This document shows, one piece after another, positions 47,512-54,947 of a stretch of 64,000 nt of DNA. Every line of letters starts with the position of its first letter. Position 1 is the first letter of the stretch. The DNA is taken from assembly GCF_014641555.1 (NCBI RefSeq), contig NZ_BMHY01000002.1, forward strand, positions 219,809-283,808, read 5' to 3'. The stretch comes from Paenibacillus radicis (ex Gao et al. 2016). Lineage in GTDB: Bacteria > Bacillota > Bacilli > Paenibacillales > Paenibacillaceae. The translations under genes and the position numbers were made by a program. Under the pieces are notes generated by a model. It did no database searches, was not told the DNA's origin, and saw only the letters and a program-made list of their open reading frames with translations.

Positions 47512-48858
47512 TTATTTTTGTGCTGCAATTTCTTTGATTTTGTTCTCAAGATCAGCGATAGCTTTATCAATTGCTAGGTTGCCGACGATTACTTTCGTCA
47601 CGGTGTCGTAGACAGCCGAGTCGATTTCTTTGTAATAGAGCGTTTTTGGCTGTGATTGTCTTGCGAACTTGATTTGTTCTTGAAAAATCGCATAGGCCGG
47701 ATCGGTAGCAAATTTAGATACGGCAAGCGATGCGTTGTTGGCCGGCACGTCCGTCATGGTCCGGGCGTTGAAGTCAACCGAGGTTAACATTTGAGCCAGC
47801 TTGGCAGCCGCTTCCGGATGCTTCGTATTTGCTGCTACGGCGATGCCGAAGCCGCCGCCAAACGAGCCGTCCGGTGCATTAGCATCCATCTTCGGAACGA
47901 GCGCTTGCCCGTAGAAGTCTGCGCCTTTCAAATCCGGGTTCTGATCGGTGATCCAAGTGCCTGCGATGACCATCGCTACCTTTTTCTGAGCGAACAGCGT
48001 GCCCAGCTTCAGATGATCCAGCGTCGCATAATCCGCTTCGTAAGAAGGCTTCATATCAGCCAGCAGCTGCAAGTAGCCTTTGAACTCCGGCGTATTGACG
48101 TTTGGCGTAATAGCGCCGTCCTTCACTTCAATAATGGAGCCAGGGGATGCAGTGAACAGGCTTTGGGACGGGAACTCCTTCAGACCAAGATCCATGCCGA
48201 AGCCCGCCACTTTCCCGCCAGTTGCTTCTGTAATTTGCGCAGCGTATTGTTTAAGCTCGCTCCAAGTGGCTGGCGGTTTTTCCGGATCGAGTCCGGCTTG
48301 CTTAAATATTTCTTTGTTATACCAGAGAACGCGTGCATCGGTCGTATACGGAAGCGCCATATGCTTGCCGCTCCAGTCGTACATGGACAGGATGCCAGGG
48401 AAGAAGTCCTTGAAGGCGTCTTCGCCGAGCGATGCGCCCAGATCAAGCAGGTAGCCGGAATTGGCGAAAGCCGGGAAATCCGGATTGTTGACGATGAAGA
48501 CGTCCGGTCCGTTGCCGCTGGCGAACATGACTTTGTATTTCGTTTCCCAGCTTCCCCATGGGTCGCTTTGGAACTCTACCTCGTAGCCTGGATTCTCAGC
48601 TGCAAACTTCGTTTTCAGTTCCTCCAGAACGGGAGCGATAGCCGGATCAGCTGTCCATTCGGAAAATCCATAATAAACGAGCTTTTCTTTTTTACCTGAG
48701 CTTGCGGGTTCCTTTCCTTTCGAATCATTCGTTTGCGCAGGCTCGGAAGAACTGCCGCCGTTTCCTTTGTTTGACCCGTTCCCGCAACCTGCAGCAAGCG
48801 CTGTCATCATAATGGACACCAATAAGATCATAAACACCTTGCTATACCGCTTTTGCAC
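47512..48858 (-). CDS. Substrate-binding lipoprotein of the alpha-mannoside ABC importer
   Basis: 448 residues. A lipoprotein signal with lipobox LAAGC (TALAAGCGNG) and a Ser/Gly-rich tether lead to a MalE/UgpB-like binding fold (GNGPDVFIVNNPDFPAFAN, WYNKEIFKQAGLDPEKPPATW). GTG start with GGGGG upstream. It is the first gene of the operon ending with the alpha-mannosidase, so an alpha-mannosyl oligosaccharide is the likely ligand. A cre-like site and a TGTATCA operator lie upstream. Confidence 0.93.
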   Translation of the reverse strand: MQKRYSKVFMILLVSIMMTALAAGCGNGSNKGNGGSSSEPAQTNDSKGKEPASSGKKEKLVYYGFSEWTADPAIAPVLEELKTKFAAENPGYEVEFQSDPWGSWETKYKVMFASGNGPDVFIVNNPDFPAFANSGYLLDLGASLGEDAFKDFFPGILSMYDWSGKHMALPYTTDARVLWYNKEIFKQAGLDPEKPPATWSELKQYAAQITEATGGKVAGFGMDLGLKEFPSQSLFTASPGSIIEVKDGAITPNVNTPEFKGYLQLLADMKPSYEADYATLDHLKLGTLFAQKKVAMVIAGTWITDQNPDLKGADFYGQALVPKMDANAPDGSFGGGFGIAVAANTKHPEAAAKLAQMLTSVDFNARTMTDVPANNASLAVSKFATDPAYAIFQEQIKFARQSQPKTLYYKEIDSAVYDTVTKVIVGNLAIDKAIADLENKIKEIAAQK

Positions 48859-48914
48859 TGCGTTACCCCCTTAATGATCATAAAATATATTGCAGGCTTC
48901 GTTCGAAAGACGAA

Positions 48915-48929
48915 CGATAGCGCTTACAA
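48915..48929 (-). promoter_or_regulatory. cre-like site (catabolite control)
   Basis: On the minus strand the sequence reads TTGTAAGCGCTATCG, one mismatch from the consensus WTGNAANCGNWNNCW. It lies 57 bases upstream of the binding-protein start and suggests CcpA repression of the mannoside operon. Confidence 0.65.
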
Positions 48930-48994
48930 TTGGAGCAATAATCGCGGACTAGAGGCAAGCTAATTCATGATGAGCGCGATTTTCAATGTGTTAT

Positions 48995-49014
48995 TGTATC
49001 AACAATCTGATACA
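48995..49014. promoter_or_regulatory. TGTATCA-N6-TGATACA operator of the GntR/LacI-type regulator
   Basis: A perfect inverted repeat with seven-base arms, 137 bases upstream of the binding-protein gene. The same half-sites occur twice in the promoter of the regulator at 50342-50359. A further TGATACA copy lies at 49111-49117 next to the terminator. The rest of the 48859-49172 gap holds nothing else that I can name. Confidence 0.7.
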
Positions 49015-49117
49015 GATGAAGAAAAGTTGTGTTATTTGACAGCCTTATCATAAATCTGAATGATTTCTGTGTCAATAATTAAATATAAATATTAATTATA
49101 GTAATACAGATGATACA

Positions 49118-49148
49118 AAAAGAGACCGGATGATAATCCAGTCTCTTT
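49118..49148 (-). terminator. Terminator of the GntR/LacI-type regulator gene
   Basis: AAAGAGACCGGAT and ATCCAGTCTCTTT pair around a four-base loop with one mismatch; on the minus strand the stem is followed by a T-rich tract (the complement of the preceding A run). Confidence 0.75.
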
Positions 49149-49172
49149 CATGGTTCTATTGATATGAGCTGC

Positions 49173-50291
49173 TTATTCGCGGGCTGATTGCAGCGCCTTG
49201 CCGATAGAGCTTCCTTGGTTAAGCTCGCCTTTGCATATTTGACCAAGTACAGACAGATGCTCCTTGCCTTCGAGCAAATTCATCAGTTGAAGCGCAGCTG
49301 TACGCCCCATATCGTAGAAGGGCTGATTAACGCCGGTAATGTCCAGCTTCAGCTTTAAGTTGAGATTGAGCGCATCATAGGTCACTAGCGAGATATGCTC
49401 AGGTATGCGCAACTTCAGCTTGTCCAGAGCGGAAATCGCTGCTTCGGCCAGCTGGTCATTGGCGGAGAAAATCGCCGTACAGCCGCTTTCGGTAATAAGA
49501 GAAGCCAGTTTGGAGCTGTAGGTCTCGAATTCATCGGCGAAGTTCTCAGATTGGGTTGGCAGCAGGACATCCAGTGCAGGGTCGAATGCAATGCCGGAAT
49601 CCAGAAAAGCTTGCTTCACGCCAAGGAGACGTTCGTTAAATGTGCTCAGATCGGAGTTGCGGATAAAGAGAATGCGGCGATGTCCTTTATCGATAAGCAA
49701 TTTGGTTAATTGGTAGGCGCCAGCCGCGTTGTCACTTGTGACAAACGGGATGTCGCTATTGTACATATAGCGGTCGAGGAAAATAACTTTAATGCCGTTG
49801 TTCTTCAGCAAGTCATACAGACGCTGGTTGCGCTCCTCGTGGTTATGATCGTAGATGGGACTGAGAATAACGCCGTCTACCCGCTTGGCTACCGCACCTT
49901 TGATCAGCGATTCCAGCTTGTCGAGGTCGCGGTCATCGCTATAGCTGAGCAAGTGAAAGCCTCGCAGCTGCAGCACATCTTGAATGCCTCTTAATGCAGA
50001 AGCCCATAGCGGGTTGTCGATGCCAACGACGGATGCGGCTATAAGTCCGGATCGGCTTTGCCCCATTGGGGAGGAGACGCCGTTCTCGATATAGGTGCCG
50101 CGGCGCTTGTCTCTTCGCAGCATGCCTTCCTCGCATAGCTCTTTAATCGCCTTTTCCACCGTATTGACGCTAGATTTATAGGCTTCAGCGAAATCGCGGC
50201 TGGATGGCAGGCGCGTATCGCCAAGCCATTCTCCTTCTAAAATTCTTTTTTTAATATCTTCTTTAATGCGGAAATAAGGATAAGTCGACAT
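49173..50291 (-). CDS. GntR-HTH / LacI-type sensor hybrid regulator
   Basis: 372 residues. Residues 5-75 are a GntR winged helix (YFRIKEDIKKRILEGEW, LPSSRDFAEAYKSSVNTVEKAI), and the rest is a periplasmic-binding-protein sensor fold (IIGRIF-type segments: GLIAASVVGIDNPLWASALRG, FLDRYMYNSDIPFVTSDN). This is the AraR-like arrangement, in which a sugar releases the protein from DNA. It is transcribed ahead of the mannoside importer and probably represses it. AAAGGAATTCC precedes the ATG. Confidence 0.92.
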   Translation of the reverse strand: MSTYPYFRIKEDIKKRILEGEWLGDTRLPSSRDFAEAYKSSVNTVEKAIKELCEEGMLRRDKRRGTYIENGVSSPMGQSRSGLIAASVVGIDNPLWASALRGIQDVLQLRGFHLLSYSDDRDLDKLESLIKGAVAKRVDGVILSPIYDHNHEERNQRLYDLLKNNGIKVIFLDRYMYNSDIPFVTSDNAAGAYQLTKLLIDKGHRRILFIRNSDLSTFNERLLGVKQAFLDSGIAFDPALDVLLPTQSENFADEFETYSSKLASLITESGCTAIFSANDQLAEAAISALDKLKLRIPEHISLVTYDALNLNLKLKLDITGVNQPFYDMGRTAALQLMNLLEGKEHLSVLGQICKGELNQGSSIGKALQSARE

Positions 50292-50341
50292 GGAATTCCT
50301 TTCTATCGAACAGAATTTTATTACGGTATTATTTGTTTACA

Positions 50342-50359
50342 TTGTATCAACTGTATCAA
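50342..50359. promoter_or_regulatory. Repeated TGTATCA sites upstream of the regulator gene
   Basis: TTGTATCAACTGTATCAA contains two direct TGTATCA copies nine bases apart, 51 bases from the regulator's ATG. They match the half-sites at 48995-49014 and suggest autoregulation. Confidence 0.6.
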
Positions 50360-50424
50360 GAGAAATGCAATATAGAAGTTGAAGAGAGAGTGAACGTTGC
50401 GAAAGGAGGAATTGGCGGGGTGAG

Positions 50425-51129
50425 GTGGAATGGATAATAATGGACTGGAAAACGCTGATAGCTAGATATAGTGCAAATATAGCGGCCAATCGCTGGGACG
50501 CCGAGGATCTGTCGCAGGAGGCATCGCTAAAGCTGGTTGAGGCGGTTCGGAAAGAGCCGGAGCGTGTCGTTACGAAAGCGTACTTGTATCGAATCGTAAA
50601 GCATACCTGGATCGATCGGCAGCGAAAGCAAAAGCAAAAGCAAAAGCTGCAGACCATACCGCTTGTGCAGCGGGAAGGGCAGGGAGAGGCAGATTCGCAG
50701 CTTTCGACTCTCGAACTGTTGGAGCTTCTCGTTGGGCGGCTTGCGCCTCGGATGGGTGTCATTTTGCTGTTGATGGATGTCTTTGAATTTACGGCTAAGG
50801 AGACGGCAGCGTATGTGCATATGAAGGAGTCTACCGTACAGGTCACACTGGGGCGGGCGCGGGCAAGGCTGAGAATGCTGGCTGGACAGCAACGAGAATC
50901 GCCGGAGCCGGTCGCATCGTCGGTTGTTGTTAACGGAGGGACTTCCGTACGAATTGATGCGCTGGTAGACGCTTTCCGCAAGCGTGATCCGGAGGCGATT
51001 TGCCGCGCTTATATCGGGGTGAACGAAACAGGGCTGCGACTTTCCCGGCTCAAGCGCGTTGGGGCGGAATTGCAGTTTGTATTTCGTGATCCCGACGGCA
51101 ATGGGTTTAGCGTGATATCACGCGAATAA
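50425..51129 (+). CDS. ECF-type RNA polymerase sigma factor with C-terminal extension
   Basis: About 234 residues. Region 2 has RWDAEDLSQEASLKLVEAVR with Y-x-Y-R-I-V-K-x-W-I-D (AYLYRIVKHTWIDRQR), and region 4 has the helix-turn-helix FTAKETAAYVHMKESTVQVTLGRARARL. After that come about 70 extra residues ending FVFRDPDGNGFSVISRE. No anti-sigma gene is adjacent, so the extension may do the regulating, as in several ECF groups. GTG at 50425 is used; ATG at 50440 (MDWKTL) is an alternative. Confidence 0.82.
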   Translation: MEWIIMDWKTLIARYSANIAANRWDAEDLSQEASLKLVEAVRKEPERVVTKAYLYRIVKHTWIDRQRKQKQKQKLQTIPLVQREGQGEADSQLSTLELLELLVGRLAPRMGVILLLMDVFEFTAKETAAYVHMKESTVQVTLGRARARLRMLAGQQRESPEPVASSVVVNGGTSVRIDALVDAFRKRDPEAICRAYIGVNETGLRLSRLKRVGAELQFVFRDPDGNGFSVISRE

Positions 51130-51220
51130 ATAATTCTGGAGGTTCTGTTTGGTTTTTGCAAATTGCTGCGTTTATTAAGAGGTAAAGATATGAATAACGG
51201 GTTAAGAGGAGCGGATTGCG

Positions 51221-51697
51221 ATGACGGAGCTTTCGAAAGATGGATGGAAAAATGCAATGAGGGCGGTCTGTTCGGTTTATGTGCCCGTAAAAAATCCGTT
51301 AGATTCAGCGGCATGGTGGCAGCGGCATTTTGGGCTGGAGTGGGCGATGCCCTACCCTCCGGGAGGCGAGCACGCTATTTTGAAGCTGGCGGAAGGGCAA
51401 TGGCTGCATCTGGTTGAAACGGAAGGCGACTTCCACAGCCAATTCCGCGATAAGCTAGGATACGAAATGTTCCGGTTTACGTTTGAAGTGAGGGAGATTG
51501 AGCATATCTATGACCGTCTCCGCACAGGAGGCGTTAACGTTCAAGAGCTTCAGGACCGAGGAAGCTGCGGCATTAATTTTGTGTTCTATGATCCTGACGG
51601 CAACAAGTTTGATGTCAACGAAGTCGTGCAAGCTCACCGTTCACCGGAGGAAGCAGCAGCGGTACTGAACTATTTATTCGCTCCGGCGAATGGTTAA
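51221..51697 (+). CDS. VOC superfamily protein
   Basis: 158 residues of the glyoxalase/dioxygenase fold: AVCSVYVPVKNPLDSAAWWQRHFGL and the end motif FVFYDPDGNKFDVNEV. The second part of the sigma-factor extension ends in a similar FRDPDGNGF, so the two may be related in origin. AAGAGGAG is upstream. It lies 91 bases after the sigma-factor gene; whether the sigma factor controls it is open. Confidence 0.85.
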   Translation: MTELSKDGWKNAMRAVCSVYVPVKNPLDSAAWWQRHFGLEWAMPYPPGGEHAILKLAEGQWLHLVETEGDFHSQFRDKLGYEMFRFTFEVREIEHIYDRLRTGGVNVQELQDRGSCGINFVFYDPDGNKFDVNEVVQAHRSPEEAAAVLNYLFAPANG

Positions 51698-51906
51698 GGT
51701 TTAACGAAGAGTGGGCGAGCGGAAAACGGGGCTTTCCCGGAAGTCTAAGCTTAACTATAGCGTCAGCTTGAACTCGATATATTTCGCTAACGCTAATCGT
51801 GGTATCCTGCAATATAGTGAGATCAAAATGCTGGTTCGGATAACTGGAGATAACGCACTGGAGTCAATTGCTGTGTCAATGCTGCACACAATTAATGGAT
51901 TGGCGT

Positions 51907-52097
51907 ATCAAAATGTAAAAGTGCATGTTGTCAGCCGTTAAATCGGCGATTTAGAGCATCAAAATGTAAATGTGCAGGTTGATCGCTCTAAAATGCCTCA
52001 ATAAGGCAAAATTCAGCGATTTCAAATGTACTTTTGCATTTTGATAGCGATTTTATGGCCTTTTAGGGTAGATCAAAATGCACATTTACATTTTGAA
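51907..52097. repeat. Family 1 intergenic hairpin repeat, copy R3
   Basis: Four units start near 51907, 51958, 52020 and 52071 (steps of about 51, 62 and 51). The first reads ATCAAAATGTAAAAGTGCA; the fourth, in inverted orientation, reads CACATTTACATTTTGAA. The 51698-52212 gap holds this repeat and the terminator but no supported gene. Confidence 0.85.
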
Positions 52098-52164
52098 CCT
52101 TATCTGGCTAGAGGAAGGGTATAGGAGCAACGGCGAGCAGCTGCGCTTGAATCGCAAGTCAAAA

Positions 52165-52202
52165 AAGGCGTTGCAGGGAGGTTATCCGCCCTGCAACGCC
52201 TT
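52165..52202. terminator. Bidirectional terminator
   Basis: AAGGCGTTGCAGGG (52165-52178) and CCCTGCAACGCCTT (52189-52202) are perfect 14-bp arms with flanking A and T tracts, downstream of the minus-strand MFS gene and facing the VOC gene. Confidence 0.9.
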
Positions 52203-52212
52203 ATTATGATCA

Positions 52213-53442
52213 TTACATCGTATTAGTCTGACGGCTACGGCCTTTGCCGGCTCTAAGGGACAAGAAGAAGCAAAGGATAAGAATGATTGCGGCAGAAATG
52301 TATGGGAAATTCAAATTCACGTCGAACAGGAGCCCGGCGACGATCGGTCCGGCAATATTGCCAAGGCTGGTGAAGGCCGAGTTCAGACCGGCCACATAAC
52401 CTTGCTGCTCTTGTGCCATCTTCGACATCTGGGTGCCGATAGCCGGACGCAAAATATCGATGGACAAGAAGACGATGAACGTGACGGCTACGATTAACAG
52501 ATAAGTGTGAACGAACAACGTAAGAAGAATGAACAGCCCTGCCATCAGCAGACAGAAGGAGATAACAGCTTTTTCGCCAAAGCGGTTTAATATCCGTCCG
52601 AACACGGTCGCTTGGACGACTGCTCCGGCAATGGAGCCAAACGTAATAATAAAGGCGATATCTTTCGGTGTAAAAGCGAATTTATGATCGACGAACAAGC
52701 CGAAGATGGTTTCATAATTCGCCAGGCCAAAGGACATGACGAAGACGATAATGAGACTTAAAAAATAAGGCTCACGATAGGAGTGGGTCATTTGAGATAC
52801 CACACCTGGCTGTTTCGCCGCTGCCGGAGCCAGTGCTTGATTCGCGGCGTCCGAACTAGCGGTTTTCTTCGCTTTCGAGGCTAGTGATTCCGGCAAGACG
52901 AGAATCGTAATGATTGCGGAGAACACTCCGGCGCCGGCTGCAGCGTAGAAAGGCACGCGCATGCCGAATTCAGCCAGGTAGCCGCCGATACCGGGGCCAA
53001 TGATGAAGCCGGTCGTAATCGCGGCGTTGATGAAGCCCATACCGGTTGCCCGTTCTTCTACTGTTGTCATATCTGCGGCATAAGCCATAACAGATGGCAT
53101 GATTAGAGCGGCGCCAACTCCGCCGAGCATTCTGGAGACGAATAGCAGCCAAGGCGAGCTGACAGCTCCGAATAGCCATTCTGATGCGGCAAATACAAGC
53201 ATGCCTGCGACGATTAATTTTTTTCTCCCGAGCGTATCGGACAATCTGCCCGCAAGAGGGGAGAATAGCAGTTGTGTGACGGAAAAAGCGGCCACAAGCA
53301 TGCCGACTAGGCTGCCGCTAATGTGAAGCTCGGTCATATAGGTCGGCATAATTGGAATAACGAGACCTACTCCGGTAAAGACGAGAAAAATATTGAGCAT
53401 GAGGAGCAGAATAGCTCCCCGGTTTTTCAGCAATAAAGACAT
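52213..53442 (-). CDS. MFS drug efflux transporter, 12-helix type
   Basis: About 409 residues with twelve membrane helices. The motif GRLSDTLGRKKLIVAG (motif A of DHA1 pumps) and GFINAAITTGFIIGPGIGGYLAE (motif C of antiporters) identify a proton-coupled drug exporter of the Bmr/NorA/TetA group. The ATG at 53442 follows GGAGG by nine bases; the extra upstream residues are dropped. The gene lies downstream of a TetR gene on the same strand and has a matching TetR operator in its promoter. Confidence 0.92.
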   Translation of the reverse strand: MSLLLKNRGAILLLMLNIFLVFTGVGLVIPIMPTYMTELHISGSLVGMLVAAFSVTQLLFSPLAGRLSDTLGRKKLIVAGMLVFAASEWLFGAVSSPWLLFVSRMLGGVGAALIMPSVMAYAADMTTVEERATGMGFINAAITTGFIIGPGIGGYLAEFGMRVPFYAAAGAGVFSAIITILVLPESLASKAKKTASSDAANQALAPAAAKQPGVVSQMTHSYREPYFLSLIIVFVMSFGLANYETIFGLFVDHKFAFTPKDIAFIITFGSIAGAVVQATVFGRILNRFGEKAVISFCLLMAGLFILLTLFVHTYLLIVAVTFIVFLSIDILRPAIGTQMSKMAQEQQGYVAGLNSAFTSLGNIAGPIVAGLLFDVNLNFPYISAAIILILCFFLSLRAGKGRSRQTNTM

Positions 53443-53551
53443 GGATGTAAGCCTCCAAATTTCTACATAAGATGTACGGGCCTGCAAGCTTTTGGAGGGT
53501 ATAAACCCTCATGCGGTGCAGAAAATAAATCGCAATACTACTATCGAATAA

Positions 53552-53571
53552 TACTGAACGTTCGTTTTGTA
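53552..53571. promoter_or_regulatory. TetR-type operator at the MFS gene
   Basis: TACTGAACGTTCGTTTTGTA is a 20-bp inverted repeat with one imperfect pair and matches the site upstream of tetR at 19 of 20 positions. Confidence 0.8.
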
Positions 53572-53611
53572 AAAGTTGTGTAAAAGCTATTCGTTTAATT
53601 GAGTAAAAAAA

Positions 53612-54211
53612 TTAAACGGTGGGTTTAACGATACCGATTAGCAGCGTCTCAATCGCTGTTTTGTAAACACCGATCGCATCATCGGACGTTTTTTTGCGCA
53701 GCATTTGTCCAAGACCGAGAATAAGGCTCTCCAGCACGATAGCGTGCTTCTCGACGTCGATCGCTCTAAATTCACCGCTGTCGATCCCTTGCTGCAAGAG
53801 CTTCTGATTGAATTTAAGATGTCCGGAGACGAGCTCGTCGATTCGTTCCTCAACATCATTCGCTTTCTCCTCATTGTTGAAAAACTCATCCGCCGCTTTA
53901 GTTAGCGGGTGATTCAAGTCCTCCAGAACGAGCTGCTCCCCTAAGCCATAAAGCTTTTCAACAGTCGTCTGGTACTGGGACTCACGCTTCAGCCAGCTCT
54001 GTTCCCAATCCCGTTCCCACTCATCCAGCAAATAGAGGAAGAGGCCTTCCTTGCTCTTGAAATGGTAATAAATATTGCCTTTACTGCTGCCGGTCGCCTC
54101 CACGATTTCTTCAATAGAGGTCGCCTTATAGCCTTTTTTGACAAACAATGCCCGCGCGGCGTCCGCCACCCGTTTTTTCGTCTGCTCGCTTTGCAATTGT
54201 TTTTTATTCAT
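53612..54211 (-). CDS. TetR family transcriptional regulator
   Basis: 199 residues with the helix-turn-helix YKATSIEEIVEATGSSKGNIYYHFKSKEGLF at the N-terminus and a helical ligand-binding domain. The layout and operator pair resemble drug-efflux repressors. It most likely represses itself and the MFS gene 169 bases downstream. Confidence 0.92.
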   Translation of the reverse strand: MNKKQLQSEQTKKRVADAARALFVKKGYKATSIEEIVEATGSSKGNIYYHFKSKEGLFLYLLDEWERDWEQSWLKRESQYQTTVEKLYGLGEQLVLEDLNHPLTKAADEFFNNEEKANDVEERIDELVSGHLKFNQKLLQQGIDSGEFRAIDVEKHAIVLESLILGLGQMLRKKTSDDAIGVYKTAIETLLIGIVKPTV

Positions 54212-54263
54212 ATGACAGCACTCCGATTCAAAGATCGTGCGAGGTGAAAATTTACCCTCAATA

Positions 54264-54283
54264 ATACTGAACGTTCGTTCTGT
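54264..54283. promoter_or_regulatory. TetR-type operator upstream of tetR
   Basis: TACTGAACGTTCGTTCTGTA: arms TAC and GAACG pair with CGTTC and GTA around a TT centre. It lies 52 bases before the tetR start. Together with the site at 53552 it shares a longer run including the preceding AATAA. Confidence 0.85.
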
Positions 54284-54389
54284 ATTCTATCAAATGAAGA
54301 GTAAGTATGCAACCCCGAAAGCCTCTTACATAATTGTCTTGTATTAGCCGGGAGGGCTCTGTTTAAGCTAATTATGCCGGAGCATAACG

Positions 54390-54815
54390 CTAATCTTCAT
54401 TTAATTGCCGGCTAACCTTTTGCAGCAGAAATATAAGCTGTTCCTCTTCATCCGAAGACAGATTGGAAATTAAGTTCATATTCGTTTGTTTCAAAATGGA
54501 CTTCAAGATAGGGTGAAATTGCTCCGCTTGGGGTGTTGGATACAGCAGATGGGAGCGTCTGTCGTTAGGGTCAGGACGCCGCTCAATGTAGCCGGATTGC
54601 TCCAATTGCTTAACGGATCTTGCCGTTGTCGCTTTATCGAACTTCAATAACTGGGTGAGCTGGTCCTGCGTCACGCCGGGCGATTGAAGAATGGTCTTCA
54701 GGAAACTATGTTGTCCGCCGCTGCCGATGCCATAAGGGGCCAGTGCTTTGGATAGAATTTTTAAGTTCTGCCGGTGAACGTAAGAAATGAGCTTGCCGAT
54801 CGGCTCTTTTTTCAT
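54390..54815 (-). CDS. MarR family transcriptional regulator
   Basis: 141 residues; winged helix with VTQDQLTQLLKFDKATTARSV and the wing motif RRPDPNDRRSHLLYPT. It diverges from a DHA2 pump gene; two GTTGCG/CGCAAC palindromes fill the shared promoter region. The pairing recalls MarR-controlled drug pumps such as the yusO-yusP type of Bacillus. AAGGAGG precedes the ATG. Confidence 0.92.
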   Translation of the reverse strand: MKKEPIGKLISYVHRQNLKILSKALAPYGIGSGGQHSFLKTILQSPGVTQDQLTQLLKFDKATTARSVKQLEQSGYIERRPDPNDRRSHLLYPTPQAEQFHPILKSILKQTNMNLISNLSSDEEEQLIFLLQKVSRQLNED

Positions 54816-54851
54816 AATGGAGCCTCCTTTTTCTCATCGTATCGTAAAGTT

Positions 54852-54865
54852 GTTGCGCGCGCAAC
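54852..54865. promoter_or_regulatory. Perfect GTTGCGCGCGCAAC palindrome, MarR operator site 1
   Basis: A 14-bp perfect palindrome 37 bases from the marR start, in a suitable place for autorepression. Confidence 0.8.
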
Positions 54866-54894
54866 TAAAATGACATACACTGAGGTTGTCGTTT

Positions 54895-54912
54895 TAGTTG
54901 CGTGCGCAACTA
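54895..54912. promoter_or_regulatory. TAGTTGCG/CGCAACTA repeat, MarR operator site 2 in the pump promoter
   Basis: TAGTTGCGTGCGCAACTA pairs perfectly except for the two central bases. It lies between TTGTCG (54886) and TAGAAT (54911), so it would cover the promoter of the pump gene. Confidence 0.8.
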
Positions 54913-54947
54913 GAATAAGGATTGGAACAATTGAAAGGGGGATTCCC

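Noticed and set aside
54774..54947. Longer start for the DHA2 pump
   Set aside because: This stretch contains the MarR gene start and both operator palindromes on the way; the TTG at 54948 fits the family better.
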